Source: Prochlorococcus sp. AG-363-P06
GTDB lineage: Bacteria; Cyanobacteriota; Cyanobacteriia; PCC-6307; Cyanobiaceae
DNA: 64,000 nt
Reading direction: 5' to 3'
Assembly: GCA_003280025.1 (NCBI GenBank)
Contig: QCGD01000003.1
Coordinates: 62,001 to 126,000, forward strand
In this document: piece by piece, positions 45,519 to 54,417 of the stretch
Position numbering within the stretch: position 1 is the first letter of the stretch
Layout: each line of letters starts with the position of its first letter
Made by a program: the position numbers and the translations under genes
Notes under the pieces: model-generated
Told to the model about the DNA's origin: nothing
Database searches by the model: none
Seen by the model: the letters and a program-made list of their open reading frames with translations, nothing else

Positions 45519-46742
45519 ATGGATGAGATTTTAATTGAATGTTCACCTGGTGTCTCTGGAGATATGTTGTTGGGAGCTTTTTATGATTTGGGGGTCCCTA
45601 AAAATGTAATTGAAAAACCTCTTTGTGATCTTGGTTTAGAAAACTTATATTGTTTAAAATTTAAAGAATCTAATAGCTGTTCAATTCGAGGTATTAAGGT
45701 TGATATAGAAAAATTTGATCAAATTACTAAACGAAATTGGAAAAGCATTAAACAACTTATTTCTGATGGTAATTTGGAGAATAAATTGAAAACAACAATC
45801 TATAAAGTTTTTGAATCGTTAGCAATTGCAGAGGGAAAAGTTCATGGCATCAATCCTGAAGATGTACATTTCCATGAGATTGGTGCAATTGATTCATTGG
45901 TTGATATTATTGGGGTTTGCGCCGCAATAAATTACTTAAATCCTAAAAAGGTTTATTGTAATCAACCAAATCTGGGAAAGGGATTTGTTCAAACAGAACA
46001 TGGAAAATTGTCAATCCCATCTCCTGCTGTAATAGAGTTATTAAGTAAAAAAAATATTCAAGTTGCATCAAGTTTTGATTCGATTGAAGGTGAGTTGTCT
46101 ACCCCAACTGGGATTGCATTAATTGTAAATTTAGTAGATTCATATCACTATCCTAAAAAGTTTTCTATTGAATCCTATGGAGTTGGTATTGGTACTCTAA
46201 AATTTCCTTTCCCTAATTTGGTAAGAGTTTCTTTAGTTAATTCGTATAATCATAATTCGGGAGATCAAAAAGTTAATCCAAAATGTGAAGAGATTTCTGT
46301 TCAAGAAGCATGGATTGATGATCAAACACCGGAAGATGTTGCGAACTTTGTACAGAAATTAAGAGATAAGGGTGCTTATGATGTTTCTTATCGAGCTATT
46401 AATATGAAAAAAGATAGGATTGGTTATTCTATTGAGGTAATTTTACCTTTAGAGAAGAAAGAGTTTTTTAGGGAATTATGGTTTAATCATTCCAGTACTA
46501 TCGGAATAAGAGAGAGAAATCAATCTAGATGGATATTACTTAGAAGAATTGGAGAGTGTTCTACAAGTTTTGGAAAGATTAAGGTAAAACAAACTTTGAA
46601 ACCCGATGGATCTTTTAGTTTTAAAGCAGAAAATGATGAAATTTTGAGGTTAAGCTTAAAGCATAATAAAAAGACTGAAGAAATAAGAAACATTGTTAAA
46701 GAATCAATCAGTAATTTCAAACCGATAGAAAACTGGAAATGA
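45519..46742 (+). CDS. larC: nickel-pincer cofactor biosynthesis protein LarC (DUF111)
   Basis: LarC inserts nickel into the pyridinium-dithiocarboxylate precursor to form the nickel-pincer nucleotide of lactate racemase-type enzymes. The N-terminus has CSPGVSGDMLLGAFYDLGVP (residues 8-27), VHFHEIGAIDSLVDIIG near 115 is diagnostic, and SYGVGIGTLKFPFPNLVRV near 225 fits the family. Length 407 is normal for the full-length protein. No larA, larB or larE lies nearby, so its client enzyme is unclear; LarC is common in genomes without an obvious LarA. It overlaps the next gene by 4 bp. Confidence 0.93.
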   Translation: MDEILIECSPGVSGDMLLGAFYDLGVPKNVIEKPLCDLGLENLYCLKFKESNSCSIRGIKVDIEKFDQITKRNWKSIKQLISDGNLENKLKTTIYKVFESLAIAEGKVHGINPEDVHFHEIGAIDSLVDIIGVCAAINYLNPKKVYCNQPNLGKGFVQTEHGKLSIPSPAVIELLSKKNIQVASSFDSIEGELSTPTGIALIVNLVDSYHYPKKFSIESYGVGIGTLKFPFPNLVRVSLVNSYNHNSGDQKVNPKCEEISVQEAWIDDQTPEDVANFVQKLRDKGAYDVSYRAINMKKDRIGYSIEVILPLEKKEFFRELWFNHSSTIGIRERNQSRWILLRRIGECSTSFGKIKVKQTLKPDGSFSFKAENDEILRLSLKHNKKTEEIRNIVKESISNFKPIENWK

Positions 46743-47695
46743 GACTAAAAATAAAGAACCAATTTTGTTGTGAATTTCTCAAAAAGATTGGCTTCAGTAA
46801 ATTGAAGAGATTGTTTTTCCTATCAAGCTTGTTATATTTTTGTTTCTATTTTTTTAACAACTTTGGTCAAATTTCATTTGATTTAAATTTTGAAGAAGAT
46901 GGAAATACTTTATTGCTATCATTTCTATTCTGTCTTTTAAGTATCTACCTTAATGCTTTTGCATGGAAATATATAGTTTTATGGTTTGGGAAAATTAAAA
47001 TTAAAAATAATTTGATTTCGTTTTATGTCCTAACAAATATTCTTAAATATGTTCCTGGAGGGATTTGGCATTTCTTTGAAAGATTTAATTTTATAAAAAG
47101 TATTAGTAATCCTCATCTTGCTTTTTATTCGACACTTATAGAACCTTTCTTTATGTTATGCGCCTCGTTTCTAATGGCTTCAATAGGAATAATTTTTTCG
47201 CCATTTTATTTATTGCTAGTCATCCCTATTTTGTTTTTAAATAGAAAATTAATTTATCTTGTTTTAAGAAGACTAGAATCCTTAAAGGGAAAAGCTGCTG
47301 ATGTATTGAAACTTCAAAATACCAATTATCAATTAGAAGAAAGGATTCAGTTATCTTCTTTTTTTCCTGTAAGAGCATTCTTATTTGAAATTGGATTTAT
47401 TTTTTCAAAATTTATTGCATTTATGATCTGCTTTAATACTTTAAATTCAGAAAATACAACTGATATCCTTTTTTTATTTGTAATTTTTTGTTTGTCTTGG
47501 TCTATTGGTTTAATAGTACCAACAGCCCCCAGCGGAGTTGGTGTATTTGAAGCTTGCTTTCTTATTTTAGGTGGAAGGAATATTCCTCAAAATATAATTA
47601 TTGTATGTTTAATATATTTTAGATTAATATCTACTTCGGCAGATTTATTAATTAGCTTTCCCTTTTTATTCAAGAAATTTTTGAAGAGAATTTAG
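46739..47695 (+). CDS. flippase/LPG-synthase-like polytopic membrane protein (UPF0104-type)
   Basis: A 318-residue membrane protein with about eight helices. KYVPGGIWHFFERF near residue 102 and LIVPTAPSGVGVFEACFLILGG near 258 match the conserved loops of the lysylphosphatidylglycerol-synthase transmembrane (UPF0104) superfamily. Such proteins move or modify lipids or glycans across membranes; the substrate is unknown. It starts within the last codons of larC (ATGA) and overlaps the convergent permease gene by 4 bp. Confidence 0.85.
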   Translation: MRLKIKNQFCCEFLKKIGFSKLKRLFFLSSLLYFCFYFFNNFGQISFDLNFEEDGNTLLLSFLFCLLSIYLNAFAWKYIVLWFGKIKIKNNLISFYVLTNILKYVPGGIWHFFERFNFIKSISNPHLAFYSTLIEPFFMLCASFLMASIGIIFSPFYLLLVIPILFLNRKLIYLVLRRLESLKGKAADVLKLQNTNYQLEERIQLSSFFPVRAFLFEIGFIFSKFIAFMICFNTLNSENTTDILFLFVIFCLSWSIGLIVPTAPSGVGVFEACFLILGGRNIPQNIIIVCLIYFRLISTSADLLISFPFLFKKFLKRI

Positions 47696-49233
47696 TTCTT
47701 TTTTTCTAAGCTTGGAATCAATGTACTCGATGCAATAAGACCTAATATGGTTATAAATATTGCAGGTACTATAGCCTCAGCCATTCGTTCATCACCAGCA
47801 TACTGATATATCCTTACTGATAAGGTATCAAAATCAAATGGTCTAAGAATAAAAGTAATCGGCAATTCTTTTATTGTATCTACAAATACTAAAAGTGAAC
47901 CCACAAATATTGGCCCTTTTAGTAAAGGGAGATGTATTCTTTTGATAATACTAATCCAGTTTGCCCCTAATCCATTAGCTGCCTCATCAAGGCTAGGAGA
48001 AATTCTTTCAAGACCTGAGTCAATCGAGCCTTTTGAAATTGTTAGAAATCGAACTAGATAACCCCAAATTAGTAAGCAAATAGCAATAAAATTAAACTGT
48101 GAAGTAGAAATAGTTATTAAAGATATAGCTAATACTGTTCCTGGGATTGCGTAGCCTATACTGGCAGGGAATGTTATAAATGCTAAAAATAAGTTTTTAT
48201 TTTGTCGGCTAGCTAAGGAAAGGATTAAAGAAAATAAGAGTGTAATTAATGAGGTAATTAATCCAAGTCCAATAGTTCTAGATGTAAGGGTTAGCAATTC
48301 CATCGTTAGCCCTTTTTGTAACTGATCAACATTTAAAAGAAACCAAAAAGATGGAATGCCAAGAGAAAAAATTGGTGGAAATAAAGCAACTATTACTGCT
48401 AATAAAGCTCTATATTTTTTTAACTCCCATCCCTGTGATTCTAGAGATGCAGGATTATCACTCCACCGTTTTGTTTTTCTTCTGGAAAATTTCTCAAATA
48501 TGATTAAAGTAAAAACTATTAGTAATGCAATTAAAGATAGTCCGATAGCACTTTCTGGATTACCCTCAATAATCCAATTTTCAGTAATACCTTTAGAAAT
48601 ACTTGGAATATTTAATAATTCAACTGTCCCTAATTCATTCATAACCTCCATGCACATTAAACTAATACCAGTGATTAGTGCTGGTAGTGCCATTGGCAAA
48701 GCAATTTTAAAAAAACTACCCCAAGGACCAATACCTAAACCTCTACTCGCATTTATTTGATTAACTCCAAATTTATTGAAACTTTCGTTAGCCAGAATGA
48801 AAACGTAGGGATAAGTAGTAATTGAAAGTATAAGTACTCCCCACCATAACCCGGTTATTTGGTAACCAAAAAGACTCCCTAAATCCTGTAAAACTGCTGT
48901 TATTAAATATGCAGGAGCAGCCAGTGGAATAAGTTGAGAAATACGGAGTAATCTTCTGAACCTGAAATTGCAGTTTGAAAGTAGCCATCCATTCAAAGTT
49001 CCTAAACCACCTCCAAATAAGCTTGTAAGGATTAAAAGTTTTATCGTACCCAATATTTCTTCTTTCCCTGCAATGCCTAATGAAAAATTTCCACCTAAGA
49101 TAAAGCCAACACCCTCAATAAGGAAACTCGAAATTGGAATGATTACTATAAGTGCAACAATAAAAGATGAAATTTTTAATGGGTTTAAATCTATTATTGT
49201 TTTCTTAAGTTCTTTAATTAGAATTTTCAACAA
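47692..49233 (-). CDS. iron-type ABC transporter permease (FutB/FbpB-like)
   Basis: A 513-residue fused permease with about twelve helices, the tandem type used for ferric iron uptake. Two cytoplasmic EAA-like loops are visible: GLGIGPWGSFFKIALPMALP (about residue 165) and EAANGLGANWISIIKRIHLP (about 432). Substrate specificity is not readable from the permease; iron is the best guess from family. No binding protein or ATPase adjoins it. It is the last gene of a - strand group with yjbQ, PCD and the COG0523 GTPase, 15 bp after the latter. Confidence 0.9.
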   Translation of the reverse strand: MLKILIKELKKTIIDLNPLKISSFIVALIVIIPISSFLIEGVGFILGGNFSLGIAGKEEILGTIKLLILTSLFGGGLGTLNGWLLSNCNFRFRRLLRISQLIPLAAPAYLITAVLQDLGSLFGYQITGLWWGVLILSITTYPYVFILANESFNKFGVNQINASRGLGIGPWGSFFKIALPMALPALITGISLMCMEVMNELGTVELLNIPSISKGITENWIIEGNPESAIGLSLIALLIVFTLIIFEKFSRRKTKRWSDNPASLESQGWELKKYRALLAVIVALFPPIFSLGIPSFWFLLNVDQLQKGLTMELLTLTSRTIGLGLITSLITLLFSLILSLASRQNKNLFLAFITFPASIGYAIPGTVLAISLITISTSQFNFIAICLLIWGYLVRFLTISKGSIDSGLERISPSLDEAANGLGANWISIIKRIHLPLLKGPIFVGSLLVFVDTIKELPITFILRPFDFDTLSVRIYQYAGDERMAEAIVPAIFITILGLIASSTLIPSLEKKN

Positions 49234-49248
49234 ATCAAATAATTACTA

Positions 49249-50280
49249 TTATGTATTTTGTTGAGAATTAAATCTACAAAGATCTAATTGATTCTTAATA
49301 GTTTGATGATCTAAATCTTTTCCTATTAAAACAATTTTGTTTGATTTTTCATTTGTCCATTCATCATCGTCAAGAGAAAATCTTTTTCCAGATAAATGAA
49401 AAATATGTTTTCTTTCACTTTCCATAAACCATAAAATCCCTTTAGCCCTAAATACATTTTCTGATATTTGATTGTCTAAGAAATATTGAAATTTTCTCAA
49501 AGAAAATGGTTCATATGTTTTAAAAGAAATTGATGTAAACCCTTCAATATTGTTCAAATCATGAGAATGGGATGAGTGGTCATGAGAATGGGATGAGTGG
49601 TCATGAGAATGGGATGAGTGGTCAGAGGAATCTTCCCCAACATTTTGTATGTTTTTCGTAGATGTAAAAGTATCTGTTTCGAATAGCCCTACGCTAATTA
49701 TTGCTTCTAATCCAACTTGACTATTTATTGACCTTAATATTCTTGGTTCTTTTTTTATCTTATTTATACTATTTTCTATTTTCTTTAATTGCCCTTCACT
49801 AACTAAATCACATTTGTTAAGTAGTAATATATCCCCATATAAAATTTGAGAATAAGCTACACTTGAACTTTCTAACTTAAAACTAAAATTTTCTGCATCA
49901 ATAAGAGTAATTATTGAATCTAATCTTACCTTTTCTCTAAGATTCCCTGCTGCAAAAGTCATTGCTACTGGTAATGGATCTGCTAGACCAGTTGTCTCAA
50001 CAATTAAGTAATCTAAATTTTCATCCCTTTCTAAAACTTTAGATACTGTATTTAATAATTCACCATTAATAGTGCAACATATACAACCATTATTTAATTC
50101 GATCATATCTTCTGAACTTTCGATTATTAATTCATTATCAATTCCAATCTCCCCAAATTCATTAACTAAAACAGCTGTTTTTATACCGACTTGATTTTTT
50201 AAAATATGATTAAGAAGTGTAGTTTTTCCAGATCCTAAAAATCCGCTAATAATTGTAACAGGTAATAACTTTTTTGACAT
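49249..50280 (-). CDS. COG0523 metal-chaperone GTPase (CobW-like) with His-rich insert
   Basis: G3E GTPase of the COG0523 family, which deliver metals (often zinc) to client enzymes. Walker A is GFLGSGKTTLL at 13-23, the metal-binding CxCC motif is Cys66, 68, 69 in GCICCT, the Walker B-like ETTGLADP is near 95, and NKCDLV near 155 is the guanine motif. Residues about 220-240 hold three DHSSHSH units, a histidine-rich stretch common in zinc-related members. The C-terminal CobW_C domain has RAKGILWFMESER. Length 343 is normal. It stands between a pterin carbinolamine dehydratase and an iron-type permease gene. Confidence 0.92.
   Translation of the reverse strand: MSKKLLPVTIISGFLGSGKTTLLNHILKNQVGIKTAVLVNEFGEIGIDNELIIESSEDMIELNNGCICCTINGELLNTVSKVLERDENLDYLIVETTGLADPLPVAMTFAAGNLREKVRLDSIITLIDAENFSFKLESSSVAYSQILYGDILLLNKCDLVSEGQLKKIENSINKIKKEPRILRSINSQVGLEAIISVGLFETDTFTSTKNIQNVGEDSSDHSSHSHDHSSHSHDHSSHSHDLNNIEGFTSISFKTYEPFSLRKFQYFLDNQISENVFRAKGILWFMESERKHIFHLSGKRFSLDDDEWTNEKSNKIVLIGKDLDHQTIKNQLDLCRFNSQQNT
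49561..49623 (-). repeat. 21-bp in-frame tandem repeat (three copies) encoding DHSSHSH
   Basis: Three perfect copies at 49561-49581, 49582-49602 and 49603-49623 encode the His-rich insert of the COG0523 protein. The period of 21 preserves the frame; copy number could vary by slippage and would change the number of metal-binding histidines. Confidence 0.92.
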
Positions 50281-50312
50281 AGTAACATTTTTTGAATAAT
50301 TTTATTGTCAAT

Positions 50313-50603
50313 TTAGTTATCATAAATCCTATTAATTTCTGAGGCAATAGTTTGATCTAGATTTGATATCCCTCCCAAATCATGGGTAGTTAATTGAATT
50401 ATTACTTTTGAATAGACATTCTCCCAGTTGGGATGATGGTTGTATTTTTCGCAAATTAAAGCAACCTTAGTCATAAAAGAAAATGCTTCTATAAAGTTTG
50501 CAAAATTAAATTCTCTCTTAATAAGATTAGGCTTGATTTCCCATCTAGGTATTTTTACAAATAATTCTTTCAACTCTCCATTTTGTAGTAGATAAGGTTT
50601 CAT
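50313..50603 (-). CDS. phhB: pterin-4a-carbinolamine dehydratase
   Basis: A 96-residue PCD/DCoH protein. FANFIEAFSFMTKVALICEK (residues 35-54), the His pair in YNHHPNWENVYSKV near 57 and LTTHDLGGISNLD near 71 are family hallmarks; the histidines form the active site. In organisms without phenylalanine hydroxylase, PCD proteins are linked to molybdopterin or folate metabolism. It lies 32 bp before the COG0523 gene and 26 bp after yjbQ on the same strand. Confidence 0.93.
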   Translation of the reverse strand: MKPYLLQNGELKELFVKIPRWEIKPNLIKREFNFANFIEAFSFMTKVALICEKYNHHPNWENVYSKVIIQLTTHDLGGISNLDQTIASEINRIYDN

Positions 50604-50629
50604 TAGAAATCAGATTTAACTGAAATTCA

Positions 50630-51097
50630 TTATAAATTTTTTGTATTTTTTTCACCAATTATATGAACACTTATACTTCTTTCTTTTCTATTAAATCTGT
50701 GCTCCCATAAATAAATTGCCTGCCAGATACCAAGTATAATTCTACTTTTTTGAAAACTTAACGATAAAGTGGTGTTTGTTAAAGAAGTTTTGATATGCGC
50801 GGGCATATCGTCAGCACCTTCTTGATAGTGTTCATAATAAACTTTTTCCCTATTTTTTGATAAAGATGAATAACAATCATAAGGGACTATTGATTGCATG
50901 TACTTTTTTAAGTCCTTCAGAACATTGGGATCTGCATTCTCATTAATAGTTAAACTACAACTTGTATGAACTAAGGTTAAATTCAAAATTCCTGAATGAA
51001 AATCATTCTCTTTAATAAAAAGATTTAGGTCATTTGTAATATCAATAAAACCTTCACCATCGGTCATGAATTTTAATGTTGCAAATGTTTGTTCCAT
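50630..51097 (-). CDS. YjbQ family protein (UPF0047)
   Basis: About 155 residues from the ATG at 51097. HTSCSLTINENADPNVLKDL (about residues 44-63), GADDMPAHIKTSL near 98 and LGIWQAIYLWEHR near 123 (in this numbering) are the conserved YjbQ motifs, with three potential metal-binding His/Asp positions. YjbQ proteins have weak thiamine-phosphate-synthase-like activity in some reports; the real role is unclear. In-frame starts further up (to 51136) would run into the inverted repeat at 51128-51149, so the ATG at 51097 is preferred. First gene of the metal-related group. Confidence 0.88.
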   Translation of the reverse strand: MEQTFATLKFMTDGEGFIDITNDLNLFIKENDFHSGILNLTLVHTSCSLTINENADPNVLKDLKKYMQSIVPYDCYSSLSKNREKVYYEHYQEGADDMPAHIKTSLTNTTLSLSFQKSRIILGIWQAIYLWEHRFNRKERSISVHIIGEKNTKNL

Positions 51098-51127
51098 AAA
51101 ATTAAGAACCATAATAATTAATATTCT

Positions 51128-51149
51128 ATTATCCAAATAGTTGGATAAT
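51128..51149. promoter_or_regulatory. 22-bp inverted repeat, candidate operator
   Basis: ATTATCCAA and TTGGATAAT, perfect 9-bp arms around a 4-bp spacer (ATAG), lie 31 bp upstream of the preferred yjbQ start. Position and symmetry suit a dimeric regulator such as a Fur/Zur-family protein. The sequence is not an exact known box; the regulator is inference. Confidence 0.5.
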
Positions 51150-51169
51150 TTTTTACTGACTTGAAAATT

Positions 51170-51185
51170 TTTATCTTAAGATAAA
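51170..51185. promoter_or_regulatory. 16-bp perfect palindrome in the divergent yjbQ/peptidase region
   Basis: TTTATCTTAAGATAAA is a perfect palindrome centred 39 bp from the centre of the inverted repeat at 51128-51149 and about 22 bp before the peptidase start. It may be a second operator. Chance is possible in AT-rich DNA, though 16 bp without spacer is unusual. Confidence 0.4.
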
Positions 51186-51206
51186 GAACAATTAAAATAT
51201 GGATTT

Positions 51207-52712
51207 TTGGCTGAAATTGAATGGAATAAGCTTGGTGCTTATCTTAAAGAAACTCAAATATTAGGATCAATTCAAAATACACTTTATTGGGATCAAAATA
51301 CAGGGATGCCAAAGAAAGGAGCTTCTTGGAGATCCGAGCAACTTACATACATTGCAAAAATTTTGCATCAAAGAAATTCTTCCGAAGAGTTTGCAAATTT
51401 TATCAAATCTGCAAGCATAGAGCTATTAGATTCTGAAAGGTATTCTGAGAATTCACAAATTATTCAGGAAAAAAAAAGAAATATTGAATTATTAGAAACA
51501 GAATATAATAGGCAAAGAAATTTAGATCCTAAATTAGTTGAGTCATTAGCTAAAGCGAAATCTAAAGGTTATGAAAGCTGGCAAGAAGCTAAGAAAAAAT
51601 CTGATTTCGATATATTCCTCCCATTTTTTCAAGAGTTAATCAAGTTACGAATTGAAGAAGCAAAGCAAATATCTGAAATATATTCTCCATGGGAGACCCT
51701 TGCGCAGCCTTTTGAACCTGATTTAACTTTGAAGTGGTTGAATAATATGTTTCAACCTCTAAGAGAAACTATTCCATCTCTTCTTTCTGGCATTAATAAA
51801 TCACAAAAAAATAGTTGGGATTTAAGTCCGAAATCTCAGCAAAATTTATGTTCAAAATTACTTGATGAATTTGGTAGAAATAAAGATCTTGTTGTCGTGG
51901 CTAAATCACCTCATCCTTTTTCTATTACATTAGGACCAAATGATTATAGGATTACAACTAGAATTGTTGAAGGGGAGCCATTTTCAAGCTTTTTGGCAAC
52001 TGCTCATGAATGGGGACATTCTATTTATGAACAGGGCCTGCCTTCTCAAAGTCATCAATGGTTTGCCTGGCCATTAGGTCAAGCAACTTCTATGGGTGTT
52101 CATGAAAGCCAATCGTTATTTTGGGAAAATAGGATAGTTAAATCTAAATCTTTTTCAAAAAGATTTTTCAACAAGTTTGTTTCAGAAGGTTGTGCACTTA
52201 AAAATTATTTAGAACTTTGGAAATCTATTAATCATTTGCAAGCGGGTTTAAACAGAGTTGAGGCAGATGAATTGACATATGGTTTACATATTTTAATTAG
52301 AACCGAACTTGAAATAGATTTAATTGAAGGTGACTTAGAAGCTAAAGATATTCCATATGAATGGAATAAAAGATATGAAGAACTTTTAGGAATTAGGCCG
52401 TCTAATGATTCAGAAGGTTGCCTGCAAGATGTCCATTGGAGTGAAGGAGCCTTTGGATATTTCCCTTCATATTTGTTAGGTCATCTTATAAGTGCACAAA
52501 TGTCTTCTCAAATGGAAAGAGATATTGGGTTGATTGATAATTTGATTGACAATGGTGAATATGAAAAAATAATTTTCTGGTTGAAAAATAATATTCATAA
52601 ACATGGTAGATCTGTAAATTCTATGGAACTAGTAAGAAATATCACTGGTGAAGAACTATCATCAGAATATTTTATTAATCATTTAAAAACTAAGATAAAT
52701 GATTTTTGTTAA
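51207..52712 (+). CDS. M32 family metallocarboxypeptidase (carboxypeptidase Taq)
   Basis: Zinc carboxypeptidase with broad specificity. The HEXXH zinc site is HEWGH at residues 267-271 in LATAHEWGHSIYEQGLP; the downstream glutamate ligand fits MGVHESQSLFWEN near 296. The N-terminal WDQNTGMPKKGASWRSEQL near 30 and the C-terminal DVHWSEGAFGYFPSYLLG near 410 are M32 signatures. Length 501 is typical. The start is TTG at 51207; an ATG at 51199 is in another frame. Divergent from yjbQ. Confidence 0.94.
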   Translation: MAEIEWNKLGAYLKETQILGSIQNTLYWDQNTGMPKKGASWRSEQLTYIAKILHQRNSSEEFANFIKSASIELLDSERYSENSQIIQEKKRNIELLETEYNRQRNLDPKLVESLAKAKSKGYESWQEAKKKSDFDIFLPFFQELIKLRIEEAKQISEIYSPWETLAQPFEPDLTLKWLNNMFQPLRETIPSLLSGINKSQKNSWDLSPKSQQNLCSKLLDEFGRNKDLVVVAKSPHPFSITLGPNDYRITTRIVEGEPFSSFLATAHEWGHSIYEQGLPSQSHQWFAWPLGQATSMGVHESQSLFWENRIVKSKSFSKRFFNKFVSEGCALKNYLELWKSINHLQAGLNRVEADELTYGLHILIRTELEIDLIEGDLEAKDIPYEWNKRYEELLGIRPSNDSEGCLQDVHWSEGAFGYFPSYLLGHLISAQMSSQMERDIGLIDNLIDNGEYEKIIFWLKNNIHKHGRSVNSMELVRNITGEELSSEYFINHLKTKINDFC

Positions 52713-52774
52713 AAATTACTTTTAAAGAATTTCCTTGGGTGTCAGGATGTAAGATAAATAAAAATAATTTTTTG

Positions 52775-53362
52775 ATGGCAAATCTTAATCAACCTCCAAG
52801 CAGGCTTACACCAAATTTATTGCATATACTTGATGCTTTCACCGATAGTACAGAATCAATAGTTAATACAATTGTTGAATTAAATTCAAATACTATAAAT
52901 AAATACGAATTAATTACTGAAACTGGTCATTTAAAACTTGATAGAGTGGGTTATTCATCTCTTGCATATCCTTTTGCTTACGGATGTATCCCAAGAACCT
53001 GGGATGAGGATGGAGATCCTCTTGATATAGAAATAGTTGGAGTAACTGAACCGTTAGTACCTGGATCACTAGTAGAAGCAAGGATTATTGGCGTGATGAA
53101 ATTTGATGATGGAGGAGAGGTTGATGATAAAGTAATTGCTGTTCTCTCAGATGATAAAAGGATGGATCATATTACTACTTTTGATGACTTAGGAGAACAT
53201 TGGCTAAAAGAAACAAAGTATTATTGGGAACACTATAAAGATCTAAAGAAACCAGGAACTTGTACTGTTAATGGTTTTTATGGAATTGAAGAAGCGGTAA
53301 AAGTAATTAAAGAATGTGAAGACAGGTATATCAAAGAAATTGATCCTAAATTAATTGATTAA
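52775..53362 (+). CDS. ppa: inorganic pyrophosphatase (family I)
   Basis: Hydrolyses pyrophosphate, pulling biosynthetic reactions forward. From the ATG at 52775 the protein is 195 residues: MANLNQPPSR start, NKYELITETGHLKLDRVGYS, the metal-binding block PRTWDEDGDPLDIEIVG with three aspartates, and DDKRMDHITTFDDL. A 23-codon in-frame extension from a TTG at 52706 would overlap the peptidase gene by 7 bp and is less likely. A long N-terminal stretch (about 40 residues) precedes the usual core. It is convergent with hemC (8 bp). Confidence 0.95.
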   Translation: MANLNQPPSRLTPNLLHILDAFTDSTESIVNTIVELNSNTINKYELITETGHLKLDRVGYSSLAYPFAYGCIPRTWDEDGDPLDIEIVGVTEPLVPGSLVEARIIGVMKFDDGGEVDDKVIAVLSDDKRMDHITTFDDLGEHWLKETKYYWEHYKDLKKPGTCTVNGFYGIEEAVKVIKECEDRYIKEIDPKLID

Positions 53363-53370
53363 AAAATGTT

Positions 53371-54321
53371 TTATTTTTCCCTGAACTCTTCAAATATTTC
53401 TCTAAGGATTTCTTCGGCACCTTGAAGTTTTAGCTTTCCAGCTAAGTTCTTGCCGATTTCCTCTGGATCATTAATATGTCCAATTGATTGATCTTTAATA
53501 AGTCTTTCCCCGTCTATAGAAGCTACCATGCCAGTAAGGCATAATTTCTCATTGTGAATACTAGTATTGACTCCTATAGGAACTTGGCATCCTCCTTCAA
53601 GTTCTCTTAAAAAAGATCTCTCAGCTAAACATCTTTGACTAGTCGGTTTATCTTCTAGAACTTTTATAATTTCTAAAACTTTTTTATCATCAGATTTACA
53701 TTCTATTCCTAATGCACCTTGTCCTACGGCATGAAGAGAAATTTCATTGGGAATAATCTGGTGGATTCTTGATTCAAATCCTAATCTCTTTAAACCTGCT
53801 GCTGCAAGAATTATACAATCAAATTCTCCAGAATCTAATTTCTCTATTCTTGTAATAACATTTCCTCTAATATCCTTAAAACTAAGATGAGGAAATCTAT
53901 TTCTCAACTGTGCTAGTCTCCTAAGTGAGCTTGTTCCTACTATTGAACCACTTGGTAACGTTTCTAATTGATAACAATCATTTTTTTTGTTGACTACTAA
54001 AGCGTCTGCAGGATCTTCTCTTTTTGTAATACATCCTAATGTTAGTCCTTTAGGTAAATTAGTTGGTAAATCTTTTAAAGAATGTACCGCTATATCTGCA
54101 TGGCCTACAAGCATTTGTGCTTCAAGCTCTTTAGTAAATAAGCCTTTGTCTCCTATTTTTGCTAAAGCTACATCAAGAATTTTGTCGCCTTGAGTTGCCA
54201 TTGCTTCTATGGATACTTCTAAATCGGGAATTTTTTTTTCTAATTGTTCTTTAACCCATAAAGTTTGAACCATGGCTAATTTACTTCTTCTACTAGCTAT
54301 TTTTAATTTAAAGTTAGTCAT
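53371..54321 (-). CDS. hemC: porphobilinogen deaminase (hydroxymethylbilane synthase)
   Basis: Polymerises four porphobilinogens into hydroxymethylbilane, precursor of heme, chlorophyll and corrins. [20 protein letters not shown] (residues 6-25), [15 protein letters not shown] near 80 with the catalytic aspartate region, and the dipyrromethane-carrying cysteine in [11 protein letters not shown] near 240 are diagnostic. Length 316 is normal. It lies downstream of rpoD on the same strand after 96 bp. Confidence 0.96.
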   Translation of the reverse strand: MTNFKLKIASRRSKLAMVQTLWVKEQLEKKIPDLEVSIEAMATQGDKILDVALAKIGDKGLFTKELEAQMLVGHADIAVHSLKDLPTNLPKGLTLGCITKREDPADALVVNKKNDCYQLETLPSGSIVGTSSLRRLAQLRNRFPHLSFKDIRGNVITRIEKLDSGEFDCIILAAAGLKRLGFESRIHQIIPNEISLHAVGQGALGIECKSDDKKVLEIIKVLEDKPTSQRCLAERSFLRELEGGCQVPIGVNTSIHNEKLCLTGMVASIDGERLIKDQSIGHINDPEEIGKNLAGKLKLQGAEEILREIFEEFREK

Positions 54322-54417
54322 TAAATATTGTTTTGATTTGGATTAAAGATAAGTAGGATTTATTTTAAGATATTACTTTGCAACTTTTCAAAGCTGAAAA
54401 ATTTTATTTAACTTTTT

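Noticed and set aside
54376-54393. Possible terminator after rpoD
   Set aside because: Only a 5-bp stem (CTTTG/CAAAG) with an 8-nt loop and no T-run on the coding strand.
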